DNA of 64,000 bases from an uncultured Roseicyclus sp. (lineage in GTDB: Bacteria; Pseudomonadota; Alphaproteobacteria; Rhodobacterales; Rhodobacteraceae), in the NCBI GenBank assembly GCA_947489665.1, contig CANLEH010000001.1, positions 1,150,501 through 1,214,500 on the forward strand, read 5' to 3'. A model generated the notes under the pieces. That model worked only from the letters and a program-made list of their open reading frames with translations. It did no database searches and was not told the DNA's origin. Positions 18,481 through 28,979 of the stretch are shown piece after piece (the stretch's first letter is position 1; each line of letters opens with the position of its first letter). Both the position numbers and the translations under genes were made by a program.

Positions 18481-20289
18481 CTATTCCACCGTCACCGACT
18501 TCGCCAGATTGCGCGGCTGGTCCACATCCGTACCTTTGTGCAGCGCTGTGTGATAGGCGATCAGCTGCGCCGGAATGGCGTAAAGCAGCGGTGCAAGGAT
18601 CGGGTCGACCTTGGGCATCACAAGCGTCGCCCATGTGCCATCCCCGGCCTCCGCTGCGCCGTCGGCATCGGTGATCAACCAGACGCGTCCATCGCGCGCC
18701 ATGACCTCCTGCATGTTCGAAACGGTCTTGTCGAACAGCCCGTCTTTGGGCGCCAGAACGATCACCGGCACGGTCTTGTCGATCAGTGCAATCGGCCCGT
18801 GTTTCAATTCGCCCGACGCATAGCCTTCGGCATGGATATAGCTGATTTCCTTGAGCTTCAGCGCCCCTTCCATGGCCAGCGGGAACATCGGCCCACGCCC
18901 AAGGAAAAGGACCGATCGCGCCTCGGCGAGCTTAGCGGTGCGTTTGACGATCTTCTCTTCCAGCGCGAGGGCCTGATTGATCAGGCTGGGCATCCCCCGC
19001 AGAATCTTAATCAGGTTCGCCTCGCGCTCAGCATCAATCCGGCCCCGCTGCCGCGCCGCCATGATCGCCAAATGTGCCAATACACCCAACTGGTTCATGA
19101 ACGCCTTGGTGGAGGCCACGCCAACCTCAACGCCTGCGAGGATCGGCACGATCACGTCCGATTCCCGCGCGATGGAACTTTCCGGCACGTTGACCACCGA
19201 TACGACCTTCGCGGCCTTTTCCTGCACGTAGCGCAGGGCGGCCAGGGTATCGGCCGTCTCCCCCGATTGGCTGACGAAAATTGCTGTCGAAGCAGGCGAA
19301 ACCGGCCCTTCCCGGTAGCGGAATTCCGAGGCGATATCGACATCGCAGGGCAGGCCCGCGATCTGTTCAAACCAGTACTTCGCCACCGCGCAGGCATAAT
19401 GCGCGGTGCCGCAGGCAACCATGCTGATGCGGTCGGTCTCGGTGAAATCGAGGCCTTCGGGCAGCGTTACTTGCCCACCTTCGGAATACTGGCTCAGGCA
19501 ATCGGACAGCACCACGGGCTGCTCAAAAATCTCCTTCGCCATGAAGTGCTTATGGCCGCCTTTGTCGAGCGAGGCCGCCTGCATCGGGATCGTCCGCATT
19601 TCGCGATTGGCCAGCCGGCCTTCGGCGTCGCGGATTTCGACCCCTTCGCGGGTCACGAAGGCATAATCACCCTCCTCCAGATAGGTGATCCGGTCGGTCA
19701 TCGGCCCCAACGCAATCGCGTCTGAGCCTACGAACATCTCACCATCCCCATGACCAATCGCCAGTGGAGAGCCCTTGCGTGCCGCAACGATCAGGTCTTC
19801 CTCGCCGTGGAACAGGAAGGCGAGCGCATAGGCGCCGTCCAGATGCTTCAGCGTCTCCGCCGCTGCGTCGCGCGGACCCATGTCTTGATCCATGAAATCT
19901 TCGCAAAGCTGCGCCACGGTTTCCGTATCGGTCTGGGTCACGAATTCCCGGTGAGACAGTCTTTCACGCAGCTCGCGGTAGTTCTCGATGATGCCGTTGT
20001 GCACCACCGCCACACGGCCCGCCTTGTGTGGATGCGCGTTTGTGACCGTCGGCCCACCATGGGTGGCCCACCGCGTATGGCCGATCCCGGATTTGCCGGG
20101 CAGGGGGTCATGGACCAAAGCATCCGACAAGTTCACCAACTTGCCCACTGCGCGGCGGCGGTCCAGCACACCGTTTTGCACCGTCGCGATGCCCGCGCTG
20201 TCATAGCCGCGGTATTCCAACCGCTTCAGCGCCTCGACCAGAATGGGCGCAACCTCATGGTTGCCCAACACGCCTACGATGCCACACAT
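18481..20289 (-). CDS. glmS: Glutamine--fructose-6-phosphate aminotransferase
   Basis: MCGIVGVLGNHEVAPILVEALKRLEYRGYDSAG and C-terminal DQPRNLAKSVTVE. Confidence 0.97.
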   Translation of the reverse strand: MCGIVGVLGNHEVAPILVEALKRLEYRGYDSAGIATVQNGVLDRRRAVGKLVNLSDALVHDPLPGKSGIGHTRWATHGGPTVTNAHPHKAGRVAVVHNGIIENYRELRERLSHREFVTQTDTETVAQLCEDFMDQDMGPRDAAAETLKHLDGAYALAFLFHGEEDLIVAARKGSPLAIGHGDGEMFVGSDAIALGPMTDRITYLEEGDYAFVTREGVEIRDAEGRLANREMRTIPMQAASLDKGGHKHFMAKEIFEQPVVLSDCLSQYSEGGQVTLPEGLDFTETDRISMVACGTAHYACAVAKYWFEQIAGLPCDVDIASEFRYREGPVSPASTAIFVSQSGETADTLAALRYVQEKAAKVVSVVNVPESSIARESDVIVPILAGVEVGVASTKAFMNQLGVLAHLAIMAARQRGRIDAEREANLIKILRGMPSLINQALALEEKIVKRTAKLAEARSVLFLGRGPMFPLAMEGALKLKEISYIHAEGYASGELKHGPIALIDKTVPVIVLAPKDGLFDKTVSNMQEVMARDGRVWLITDADGAAEAGDGTWATLVMPKVDPILAPLLYAIPAQLIAYHTALHKGTDVDQPRNLAKSVTVE

Positions 20290-20292
20290 GCT

Positions 20293-21651
20293 CTAGCCCC
20301 TCTTGGCCTTGATCGCCCGCAGGCGGTCCATCAGTTTCACGGCAAGGCCCGGCTTGTTCACCTGTTTTGCCCGCCCCAGCGCCAGCGCACCGTCCGGCAC
20401 ATCCTCGGTCACGACCGAGCCGCTGGCTGTCACCGCTTTCGCGCCAATTTTCACGGGCGCGACCAGCATTGTGTCAGACCCGATAAAGGCGTCTTCCCCG
20501 ATCTCCGTCCGGTGCTTCATCACACCATCATAGTTGCAAGTGACTGTTCCAGCGCCCAAATTCGCGCGTGCACCCACACTGGCATCGCCCACGTAAGACA
20601 GGTGGTTTACCTTGGCGCCTTCGCCGATCTCGGCCGTTTTCACCTCAACGAAATTGCCGATCTTGGCGTCGTTCCCGATCTCGGCCCCGGGGCGCAGCCG
20701 TGCATAGGGGCCAACGATGGCGCCTTCACTGACGTGGCAGCCCTCAAGATGGCTGAAGGCGCGGATGAGTGCGCCGGATTCGACGGTCACATTCGCACCG
20801 AAGTAGACATTCGGTTCAATCTCCGCATCGCGTCCTACATGGGTGTCGAGCGCAAAGAACACCGTATCGGGGGCCTGCATCGTCACGCCATTCTCCAGCA
20901 TCTCCGCCCGGCGCAGGGCCTGAAAATGCGCCTCCGCCTGTGCCAGTTCTGCGCGAGAATTGATGCCGAGGGTCTCCATCTCGTCGCAGACGACGACTGT
21001 TGCGGATTTCCCGTCCGTCGCCGCGATCTCGGGCACATCCGTCAGGTAGTACTCGCCATTCGCGTTGTCGTTGCCGACCTTGCGCAGCGTGTCCATCAGG
21101 ACGCCCGCATCGGCACAAAGAAGGCCGGAATTACAAAGGGTTATCGCGCGAACGTCGTCGGAGGCATCTTTGTGTTCAACGATGCGTATCAGCCTGTCAC
21201 CGTCCATGACCAGCCGTCCGTAGCCGGTTGGGTCAGCGGCCTCAAATCCCAGCATGACGATGTCATGGCTGGCCCGAGCCGCGCGCATCGCGTCTAGCGT
21301 TTCCGCGCGGATAAAGGGGGTGTCTGCGTACAGGACAACCGCGTCACCATCAAAGCCCTCCAACGCCTCAGCCGCCTGCAAGACGGCGTGGCCCGTACCA
21401 AGCTGTTCAGCTTGCCGGACCGCGACCGCCTCGGGCGCGATGTCGGCCAGCGCGCGCTCCACCGCATCGGCCCCGTGGCCGGTGACGACAATGATCCGCG
21501 CAGGTTCCAACGGTGCGGCAGAGGCGAGCGCGTGGGCCAGCAGCGGCGCGCACCCCAACGGGTGCAGCGGTTTGGGCAGATCGGAGTTCATCCGCGTGCC
21601 TGCACCCGCGGCCAGAACCACCAGTGCCAATGGTTTTGAATTCGCCTGCAT
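20293..21651 (-). CDS. glmU: Bifunctional UDP-GlcNAc pyrophosphorylase/GlcN-1-P acetyltransferase
   Basis: LAAGAGTRMNSDLPKPLHPL; LbH repeats; adjacent to glmS. Confidence 0.96.
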   Translation of the reverse strand: MQANSKPLALVVLAAGAGTRMNSDLPKPLHPLGCAPLLAHALASAAPLEPARIIVVTGHGADAVERALADIAPEAVAVRQAEQLGTGHAVLQAAEALEGFDGDAVVLYADTPFIRAETLDAMRAARASHDIVMLGFEAADPTGYGRLVMDGDRLIRIVEHKDASDDVRAITLCNSGLLCADAGVLMDTLRKVGNDNANGEYYLTDVPEIAATDGKSATVVVCDEMETLGINSRAELAQAEAHFQALRRAEMLENGVTMQAPDTVFFALDTHVGRDAEIEPNVYFGANVTVESGALIRAFSHLEGCHVSEGAIVGPYARLRPGAEIGNDAKIGNFVEVKTAEIGEGAKVNHLSYVGDASVGARANLGAGTVTCNYDGVMKHRTEIGEDAFIGSDTMLVAPVKIGAKAVTASGSVVTEDVPDGALALGRAKQVNKPGLAVKLMDRLRAIKAKRG

Positions 21652-21777
21652 GTAACGCCTTTCCTTCGCGTTTGGTGCCTATTAACCAGAGCCGCGCGGC
21701 GTGGCAAAGCCCCGAGCCGTTCAATTTGGCCGTCACGTTGTAACAGCGTTGGGCGGAATTCTGCCGAAAGGGGCATC

Positions 21778-22443
21778 ATGCGCACGATTGTTTTCGATCT
21801 CGACGGGACGCTCGCGGATACGGCGGGGGATCTTCTGGCGGCTGCAAATGCCGCGCTGATCCGGTTGGGACATCCCCCGCAACTGGAGATGGGGCGCGAT
21901 GATGCGACCGCGTTTGCGGGCGGGCGGGCCATGCTGCGGCTGGCGGCGGAGCGCCTTGGGATTGCAGATCGCGAAGGTCTGGCCGATGCGGGTTATCAGG
22001 CGCTGCTTGATGCCTATGGCGCCGACATCGACACCCACACCGCGCTTTATCCTGGGACGGTTGAGGCTGTGGACCGCCTCCGCGCAGCTGGCCATGCGAC
22101 AGGCATTTGTACGAACAAACCTGAGGGTCTGGCCGTCACGCTGATCGCGCGTCTTGAGTTGACGGACCGCTTCCCGGTTTTGATCGGGGCGGACACATTG
22201 CCGACCCGCAAGCCCGACCCCGCGCCGTTGCTGGAAACCATCGCGCGCCTGGGCGGGGCGCCAGATAATGCCGTATTGATCGGCGACACGATCACGGATC
22301 GCAAAACCGCCGCCGCTGCGGGGATCCCTTGCGTGCTTGTGACCTTCGGGCCCACCGGCCGCGCGGTGGCGGACCTATCGCCAGAGGCACTATTGGACCA
22401 TTACGACCAACTTGACGCAGTGCTTGATCAACTCCTCGGTTGA
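21778..22443 (+). CDS. gph: HAD hydrolase, phosphoglycolate phosphatase-like
   Basis: MRTIVFDLDGTLADTAGDLLAAANAAL..., GDTITDRKTAAAAGIP. Confidence 0.88.
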   Translation: MRTIVFDLDGTLADTAGDLLAAANAALIRLGHPPQLEMGRDDATAFAGGRAMLRLAAERLGIADREGLADAGYQALLDAYGADIDTHTALYPGTVEAVDRLRAAGHATGICTNKPEGLAVTLIARLELTDRFPVLIGADTLPTRKPDPAPLLETIARLGGAPDNAVLIGDTITDRKTAAAAGIPCVLVTFGPTGRAVADLSPEALLDHYDQLDAVLDQLLG

Positions 22444-22475
22444 CCTGTGCCGTCTTGCGCACGATCTTCCCGCCC

Positions 22476-23684
22476 ATGAGTAAACAGATTTTCACTGGGA
22501 CCTTCACCCAGCAGGAACCTATCCCCGAAGCCGCGATTGACGCCGCCGTTGCGGTCATGCGTTCAGGGCGGTTGCACCGCTACAACACAGCACCGGGCGA
22601 GGCGGGCGAAACTGCCGACCTCGAGCGCGAATTCGCGGCCTACACGGGCGCGAAATACTGCCTTGCTGTGGCTTCAGGTGGCTATGCGATGGGCGCGGCC
22701 CTGCGTGCGGTCGGCGTTGGGCCCGGCGACAAGGTGCTGACCAACGGTTTCACGCTGGCCCCCGTGCCTGGCGCCATTGCCGCGGTGAATGCCGAGCCTG
22801 TGTTCGTGGAAGTCACCGACAGCCTTGTCATCGACCTTGAGGATCTTGCAGCCAAGATCGAAAGCTCCGGTGCATCGGTCCTGCTGCTCAGCCATATGCG
22901 CGGGCATCTGTGCGATATGGACCGGTTGATGGAGATCTGCGACGCGAGCCGCGTGAAAGTGATCGAGGATTGCGCCCATACCATGGGTGGAGCCTGGCGC
23001 GGTGTGCCTTCAGGCCGGCACGGATTGGTCGGTTGTTACTCCACGCAAACCTATAAGCACATCAATTCCGGTGAGGGCGGCTTGCTGATTTCCGACGATG
23101 AAGAGGTCATGGCAAAAGCCGTGATGTTGTCGGGTTCCTACATGCTTTTCGGCAAAAATGGCGCTGCACCCCCTGTGGATACATTTGAAAATGTAAAGTA
23201 CGTCACGCCGAACGTCTCAGGCCGGATGGACAATCTGCGCGCTGCAATCCTGCGTCCGCAGCTTGCAGACCTGCCTGTCCAGATCGCACGATGGAACGCG
23301 CTCTACCGTGCGGTGGAAGAGGGCGTGCGTAACACGCCCGGTCTTCAGGTAATCGAACGGCCCGCCGAAGAGGATATCGTCGGCTCCTCCATTCAAGTGC
23401 TTTTGCCCCATGCCTCACCTGAGGCCGTGCAGGCGGTCGTCGCTGGCTGTGGCGCCCGCGGGGTGGAGCTGAAATGGTTTGGTGCCGCGGAGCCCGTGGC
23501 CTTTACCTCTCGCTATGACAGTTGGCGTTACGCTCCGGCGCAGAGCCTGCCGCAAACCGATCGCATCCTGGCGGGTCTGCTGGACATGCGCCTGCCGCTG
23601 ACCTTTGCGGTCGAGGATGCAAAGCTGATTGCAGAGATCATCCGTGATGAAGTGATGTCTGCGCTTCCACAAGCGGCGGAATAA
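22476..23684 (+). CDS. DegT/DnrJ/EryC1-family PLP aminotransferase
   Basis: SGGYAMGAALRAVGVGPGDKVLTNGFT..., YSTQTYKHINSGEGGLL. Confidence 0.85.
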   Translation: MSKQIFTGTFTQQEPIPEAAIDAAVAVMRSGRLHRYNTAPGEAGETADLEREFAAYTGAKYCLAVASGGYAMGAALRAVGVGPGDKVLTNGFTLAPVPGAIAAVNAEPVFVEVTDSLVIDLEDLAAKIESSGASVLLLSHMRGHLCDMDRLMEICDASRVKVIEDCAHTMGGAWRGVPSGRHGLVGCYSTQTYKHINSGEGGLLISDDEEVMAKAVMLSGSYMLFGKNGAAPPVDTFENVKYVTPNVSGRMDNLRAAILRPQLADLPVQIARWNALYRAVEEGVRNTPGLQVIERPAEEDIVGSSIQVLLPHASPEAVQAVVAGCGARGVELKWFGAAEPVAFTSRYDSWRYAPAQSLPQTDRILAGLLDMRLPLTFAVEDAKLIAEIIRDEVMSALPQAAE

Positions 23685-23698
23685 GCTCGATTGATATG

Positions 23699-23729
23699 AA
23701 AAAGGCGGCCCGATCAGGCCGCCATTTGC
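23699..23729. terminator. Rho-independent (bidirectional) terminator
   Basis: AAAGGCGGCC-cgatca-GGCCGCCattt between convergent genes. Confidence 0.75.
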
Positions 23730-23751
23730 GTTCCTTGACGTATCTTTGCCG

Positions 23752-24339
23752 TCAGAAGTGCAGCGCTACACCCAGTCCAACGGCGTTCGCGTCGATCTGC
23801 GAATTCGGGCCGGAGACCAGTGTTGTCGCATCTTCGGGGTTCATGTGCGTCGAGGTGTAGTCAAGCCGCACCGATACGGTTTCGGTCAGCAGCATTTCCA
23901 TGCCGATGCCGTATACCAGGCCAGAGGCCGAGCCATCCGCCGTCGCACTGCCAGCCGCCGCGCCATATTCTACGCGCTGATAGCCGAGCGAGCCGTAGAC
24001 CAGCGCGTTGCCGATGGCATAGCCGCCGCGGACGCGTGCATTCAGCTGGTTATTAAATTCGAAATCTGGATTGCCAAGATTTGTCTGGAAGCTGACAGGG
24101 CCACCAAAGCCAACCTCGGCACCGACCACGAAATTGTCGCCGAGCGCGTAGTTGTAACCGCCATAGGCGCCAAAGCTGGTGCCTTCTTGCAGCGGCCCTG
24201 CGGTCGAAGAATTGTCAAACTCCGGCGAGATGATGTTCGTCGCGAAACCTGCATAAAAGCCGGTCCACTGGCTCGCATCCTGTGCAGAGGCACCGGTGGC
24301 GGCAAGAGCGGCAGCAAGGGTCAAGGCAGTCAGGCGCAT
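23752..24339 (-). CDS. Outer-membrane beta-barrel protein (OmpA/Opa-like)
   Basis: Signal peptide; WTGFYAGFATN...FVVGAEVGFGG...VRLDYTSTHMNPEDA, terminal aromatic residue. Confidence 0.8.
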   Translation of the reverse strand: MRLTALTLAAALAATGASAQDASQWTGFYAGFATNIISPEFDNSSTAGPLQEGTSFGAYGGYNYALGDNFVVGAEVGFGGPVSFQTNLGNPDFEFNNQLNARVRGGYAIGNALVYGSLGYQRVEYGAAAGSATADGSASGLVYGIGMEMLLTETVSVRLDYTSTHMNPEDATTLVSGPNSQIDANAVGLGVALHF

Positions 24340-24495
24340 GATTTGTCCTTCACGTCTTGGGCGAACTTCACCCGGTAGAGTTACATTAGCCTGAACAGGC
24401 CGGGTCGGAAAGGTCGGGCTTTCATGCATTTGACGAAAGTGCACCATTTGGGTGACAGTTTCGGCACTTTCACGCGCATTTGATCGGAGCATCTT

Positions 24496-24933
24496 TTGAA
24501 GAAGTTAATTTTTGCCGCCGCAGCCACCGTTTTCCTGGCCCTTCCCGCGAGTGCTGAATGGATTTTCAACCCCGACGCGCCGCCTGCGGGCCGGGCCGTG
24601 GGCACGGGCGATGGGGCCAATCTGATTCTGGAATGCGGCAATGGCGGTTTTCCGGTTGTAGGCATACATGGCCACAACCCAGGCGGCCCGGAAGAAGACT
24701 TTGTTTTGCAGATCGATGAAAACCCGGAAGACCTCTATTTCGGCGATTGCACGGGTGCGTTCTGCTGGATCGACATGGACACGATGGAGCGTGCCGACGC
24801 CTTCTGGAACCAGATGCGCGAGGGCACGACCCTGAACATCGGGTTGCTGCGCCGCGGCTCCCTCGGGTCCGTTCCTCTGACCGGGGTCGCGCAATACATC
24901 GCCGAGATCGAGGCGCGCGGCTGCGGGTTCTAA
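24496..24933 (+). CDS. Hypothetical secreted protein
   Basis: [20 protein letters not shown] signal peptide; 145 aa. Confidence 0.7.
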   Translation: MKKLIFAAAATVFLALPASAEWIFNPDAPPAGRAVGTGDGANLILECGNGGFPVVGIHGHNPGGPEEDFVLQIDENPEDLYFGDCTGAFCWIDMDTMERADAFWNQMREGTTLNIGLLRRGSLGSVPLTGVAQYIAEIEARGCGF

Positions 24934-26573
24934 ACCAGCCGCGAATTGTCTTTCGCTGCACGCACGAAGTCGCGGAACAGGGGGTGGGGATCAAACGGTT
25001 TTGACTTTAGCTCGGGGTGGAATTGCACCCCGATGAACCACGGATGATCCTTCACCTCGACAATTTCAGGCAGGCGCCCATCCGGTGACATACCGGAGAA
25101 CAAGAGCCCCTGTTTCTCAAGCGCTTCGCGGTACTTGATGTCGACCTCGTACCGGTGCCGGTGGCGTTCTTCGATCGCCACGTCGCCATAGGCTTCGGCC
25201 ACTTTCGAGCCTTCGGCGAGCACCGCATCATAGGCCCCAAGACGCATGGTGCCGCCCTTGTCATCGGTCACCTTGCGTTCAACCTTGTGATTGCCCTGCA
25301 CCCATTCTTTCAGGTGATAAACCACCGGCGTGAAACGCTTTTTCCCGGCTTCATGATCAAATTCCTCTGATCCGGCATCGCCCAGGTCCGCCAGATTGCG
25401 CGCCGCCTCGATCACGGCCATCTGCATGCCAAGGCAGATCCCCAGATACGGCACACCGCGTGTGCGCGCGAATTCGGCGGCCTTGATCTTGCCTTCTGTT
25501 CCGCGCTCGCCAAATCCGCCGGGCACGAGGATCGCGTGGAATCCTTCCAGATGCGGGGCAGGGTCTTCCCGGTCGAACACTTCGGCATCGACCCATTCAA
25601 CTTTCACCTTCACCCGGTTCGCCATGCCACCATGGGTCAGCGCCTCGGCAATGGATTTATAGGCGTCTTCCAACTGCGTGTATTTGCCGACAATGGCAAC
25701 CTTCACTTCGCCTTCCGGGTTGTTGATCCGGTCAGCCACATCTTCCCAGACACGCAGGTCGGGTTTGGGGGCAGGGCTGATGCCAAATGCATCCAGCACA
25801 GCCTGGTCCAACCCCTCGCGGTGATAGGCCAATGGCGCCTCGTAGATTGATTTGAGGTCTTGCGCGGCGATCACGCTGTCGGGGCGGACGTTGCAGAACA
25901 GCGCCAGCTTTTCGCGTTCCTTCTCGGGGATCGGTCCTTCAGACCGGCAGACGAGGATATCTGGCGCCAAACCGATGGAGCGCAACTCCTTGACCGAGTG
26001 CTGCGTGGGCTTGGTTTTCAACTCGCCCGACGCGGCGATGAACGGCAGCAGCGTGAGGTGCATGAACACGCATTGGCCCCGCGGGCGTTCCTGCCCGAAT
26101 TGGCGGATCGCTTCGAAGAATGGAAGGCCCTCGATATCGCCCACCGTGCCGCCGATTTCGCACAGCATGAAATCGACCTCATCTTCACCAATGGCGATGA
26201 AATCTTTGATTTCATTGGTCACATGGGGGATGACCTGGATCGTTTTGCCCAGGTAATCGCCGCGCCGCTCTTTCTCCAGCACATTGGTGTAGATGCGCCC
26301 GGACGACACGCTGTCGGTCTTCCGCGCGGGCACGCCGGTGAACCGTTCGTAGTGCCCAAGATCGAGGTCCGTCTCCGCTCCATCGTCGGTCACGAAGACT
26401 TCGCCATGCTCAAACGGGCTCATCGTGCCGGGATCGACGTTGAGGTATGGGTCTAGCTTGCGCAATCGCACTGAGAAGCCCCGCGCCTGAAGCAGCGCAC
26501 CAAGGGCGGCTGAGGCCAAACCCTTGCCAAGCGACGACACAACGCCGCCGGTAATGAATATGAATCGCGCCAT
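24930..26573 (-). CDS. pyrG: CTP synthase
   Basis: [33 protein letters not shown]-terminal glutaminase domain. Confidence 0.97.
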   Translation of the reverse strand: MARFIFITGGVVSSLGKGLASAALGALLQARGFSVRLRKLDPYLNVDPGTMSPFEHGEVFVTDDGAETDLDLGHYERFTGVPARKTDSVSSGRIYTNVLEKERRGDYLGKTIQVIPHVTNEIKDFIAIGEDEVDFMLCEIGGTVGDIEGLPFFEAIRQFGQERPRGQCVFMHLTLLPFIAASGELKTKPTQHSVKELRSIGLAPDILVCRSEGPIPEKEREKLALFCNVRPDSVIAAQDLKSIYEAPLAYHREGLDQAVLDAFGISPAPKPDLRVWEDVADRINNPEGEVKVAIVGKYTQLEDAYKSIAEALTHGGMANRVKVKVEWVDAEVFDREDPAPHLEGFHAILVPGGFGERGTEGKIKAAEFARTRGVPYLGICLGMQMAVIEAARNLADLGDAGSEEFDHEAGKKRFTPVVYHLKEWVQGNHKVERKVTDDKGGTMRLGAYDAVLAEGSKVAEAYGDVAIEERHRHRYEVDIKYREALEKQGLLFSGMSPDGRLPEIVEVKDHPWFIGVQFHPELKSKPFDPHPLFRDFVRAAKDNSRLV

Positions 26574-26712
26574 GCCCGAAAGTCCCCCGTGCGGATGGTT
26601 ACGCGCCCGCTTGGCGGCCCATCCATGTCTCTTTCCACGGGATTTGAGGATACTCGGATTCGCCCCGGTTAGACAAGCCAGCAGGCGGCCAAAATGCCAA
26701 GATCATGTGGAT

Positions 26713-26744
26713 AAAGAAAAAAGCCACCCAAAATCGGGTGGCTT
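26713..26744 (-). terminator. Rho-independent terminator of secG
   Basis: AAGCCACCC-gatttt-GGGTGGCTT followed by TTTTTC on the minus strand. Confidence 0.85.
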
Positions 26745-26752
26745 CGCTTTGA

Positions 26753-27121
26753 TCACTCCACCGGCGGAAGCGCCGGACTGTCGCCATCAATCGGCGGCAG
26801 CATCGTCTCGATCGGCGGAAGCGAACTGTCGCCCGCGTCACCCTCTGTTGCCGGGGGCAGGCCGCCCAGATCGTCCAGCAGCGAAGAGTTGGAGGAGTTC
26901 TGCGCCGCAATCACTGTCAATGTGATTGACGTTGCAAGGAAAGCGATTGCGAAAAACCATGTCAGTTTGCCAAGGGCCGTTGCCGCCTGGCGACCGGTCA
27001 TCACGCCGCCACCGCCGCCGCCACCCATGCCGAGCCCGCCGCCTTCGGAGCGTTGCAGCAACACAACGCCGATCAGGCAGACCGCGAGGATCAAGTGGAT
27101 GACGAGGATGATGTTTTCCAT
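26753..27121 (-). CDS. secG: Preprotein translocase subunit SecG
   Basis: MENIILVIHLILAVCLIGVVLLQRSEGGGLGMGGGGGGG. Confidence 0.93.
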   Translation of the reverse strand: MENIILVIHLILAVCLIGVVLLQRSEGGGLGMGGGGGGGVMTGRQAATALGKLTWFFAIAFLATSITLTVIAAQNSSNSSLLDDLGGLPPATEGDAGDSSLPPIETMLPPIDGDSPALPPVE

Positions 27122-27393
27122 AGTCGCGCTTTCTCTCAACCGGACGGTGTTCCGATCCGCGCCTCACTTATGAGATGCGACAGGGGGCCGCAAGGGCCTC
27201 GCTGATATCAGAGTCGTGATTCCCGTTCTGCGTGTGGCGATGATCGTTTCACATGAAGAGATCTTTTTCAATTCGGCCACTCCACACACATTTCCCTAAC
27301 AACCGGTTAACTATCGCGTTCGCAAGTTTCCGGTTCCCCCGCGTGGCAAGGGCCGCTATAGCGCCCCGGGGTTTTCACGATCCGGAGGATTTC

Positions 27394-28689
27394 ATGGCCA
27401 ACGTCGTGGTTGTCGGCGCCCAGTGGGGTGACGAAGGCAAGGGTAAGATCGTTGATTGGTTGAGCGAACGCGCGGATGTCATTGCGCGTTTTCAAGGCGG
27501 CCATAACGCCGGCCATACGCTTGTCATCGACGGAAAGGTCTACAAGTTGAACGCCTTGCCGTCCGGTGTTGTGCGCGGCGGCAAGCTGTCGGTCATCGGC
27601 AATGGCGTTGTGCTGGACCCCTGGCATCTTGTCGAAGAAATCCGCGCGATACAGGAGCAGGGCGTCGAAATCAGCCCGGAAGTGCTGATGATCGCTGAGA
27701 ACACCCCGCTGATTCTTCCCATCCATGGCGAGCTGGATCGTGCTCGCGAAGAAGCGGCCTCGAAAGGCACAAAGATCGGCACGACGGGCCGTGGCATCGG
27801 CCCGGCCTATGAGGACAAAGTCGGGCGGCGCTCGGTTCGCGTCGCTGATCTGGCCGACCCCGCGACATTGGAGGCACGCGTTGACCGCGCCCTGCAACAC
27901 CATGATCCGCTTCGTCGCGGGCTTGGCATCGAACCGGTTGATCGCGAAGCCCTGTTGGCGCAGTTGCGCGGCATTGCGCCGGAAATCCTGCGCTACGCCG
28001 CGCCGGTCTGGAAAGTGCTCAACGAAAAGCGGCGGGCGGGAAAGCGCATCCTGTTCGAAGGCGCACAGGGTGCGCTTCTGGACATCGATTTCGGGACCTA
28101 CCCCTTTGTTACCTCGTCCAACGTGATCGCGGGGCAAGCGGCCACAGGCGTGGGCATTGGCCCGGGTGCGATCGATTATGTGCTTGGTCTGGTAAAGGCC
28201 TACACAACCCGCGTCGGCGAAGGCCCGTTCCCGGCAGAACTGCATGACGCGGATGGCCAACGCCTTGGCGAACGCGGCCATGAATGGGGCACAACGACGG
28301 GCCGCAAACGCCGCTGTGGCTGGTTTGATGCCTGCCTTGTGCGGCAGACCTGCGTGACCTCTGGCGTGACCGGAATTGCCCTGACCAAGATTGATGTGCT
28401 CGACGGGTTCGAAACGCTCAAGATCTGCGTAGGTTATGACCTGGATGGCGAACGGCTCGACTATTTGCCGACCGCGGCCGACCAACAGGCGCGCTGCACG
28501 CCGATCTACGAGGAGATGCCGGGCTGGTCAGAATCAACCGAAGGCGCGCGGTCCTGGGCAGAACTGCCGGGCAATGCGGTCAAATATGTGCGCCGCATCG
28601 AAGAGTTGATCCAATGCCCCGTGGCCCTACTTTCCACCTCGCCTGAACGCGATGACACGATCCTCGTGACAGACCCGTTCGCTGATTGA
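27394..28689 (+). CDS. purA: Adenylosuccinate synthetase
   Basis: [43 protein letters not shown]. Confidence 0.97.
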   Translation: MANVVVVGAQWGDEGKGKIVDWLSERADVIARFQGGHNAGHTLVIDGKVYKLNALPSGVVRGGKLSVIGNGVVLDPWHLVEEIRAIQEQGVEISPEVLMIAENTPLILPIHGELDRAREEAASKGTKIGTTGRGIGPAYEDKVGRRSVRVADLADPATLEARVDRALQHHDPLRRGLGIEPVDREALLAQLRGIAPEILRYAAPVWKVLNEKRRAGKRILFEGAQGALLDIDFGTYPFVTSSNVIAGQAATGVGIGPGAIDYVLGLVKAYTTRVGEGPFPAELHDADGQRLGERGHEWGTTTGRKRRCGWFDACLVRQTCVTSGVTGIALTKIDVLDGFETLKICVGYDLDGERLDYLPTAADQQARCTPIYEEMPGWSESTEGARSWAELPGNAVKYVRRIEELIQCPVALLSTSPERDDTILVTDPFAD

Positions 28690-28699
28690 CGGAGGTTCC

Positions 28700-28927
28700 A
28701 TGGCGCTCAGCTACAAGGCCCGCAAACGCTGGTCGCTGTTCATCCTTCTGGTCGGGCTGCCGATTTATATCGCGGCGGTCTGGTTCCTGCTGAGCCTGCT
28801 GGAAGGCTGGAGCATCTGGGTTCAGATGGGCGTCTGTCTGGCTTTCAGCATCTTGTGGGCCTTCCCGTTGAAGGCCGTGTTCCTCGGCGTCGGAAAAGCT
28901 GATCCTGACGCGCCACTGGACGAATGA
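28700..28927 (+). CDS. DUF2842 family small membrane protein
   Basis: MALSYKARKRWSLFILLVGLPIYIAAVWFLLSLLE, two TM segments. Confidence 0.8.
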   Translation: MALSYKARKRWSLFILLVGLPIYIAAVWFLLSLLEGWSIWVQMGVCLAFSILWAFPLKAVFLGVGKADPDAPLDE

Positions 28928-28956
28928 AAAAGGGCGCCGAAGCGCCCCTTTTTTTG
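28926..28956. terminator. Rho-independent terminator (bidirectional)
   Basis: AAAAAGGGCGC-cga-AGCGCCCCTTTTTTT. Confidence 0.85.
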
Positions 28957-28979
28957 GCTATTGCATGTAGGGCCGTTGT

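Noticed and set aside
17410-19725. 771-aa plus-strand ORF
   Set aside because: Antisense to GNAT, PNPOx and glmS genes, which have clear family motifs.
19750-21297. 515-aa plus-strand ORF
   Set aside because: Antisense to glmS/glmU.
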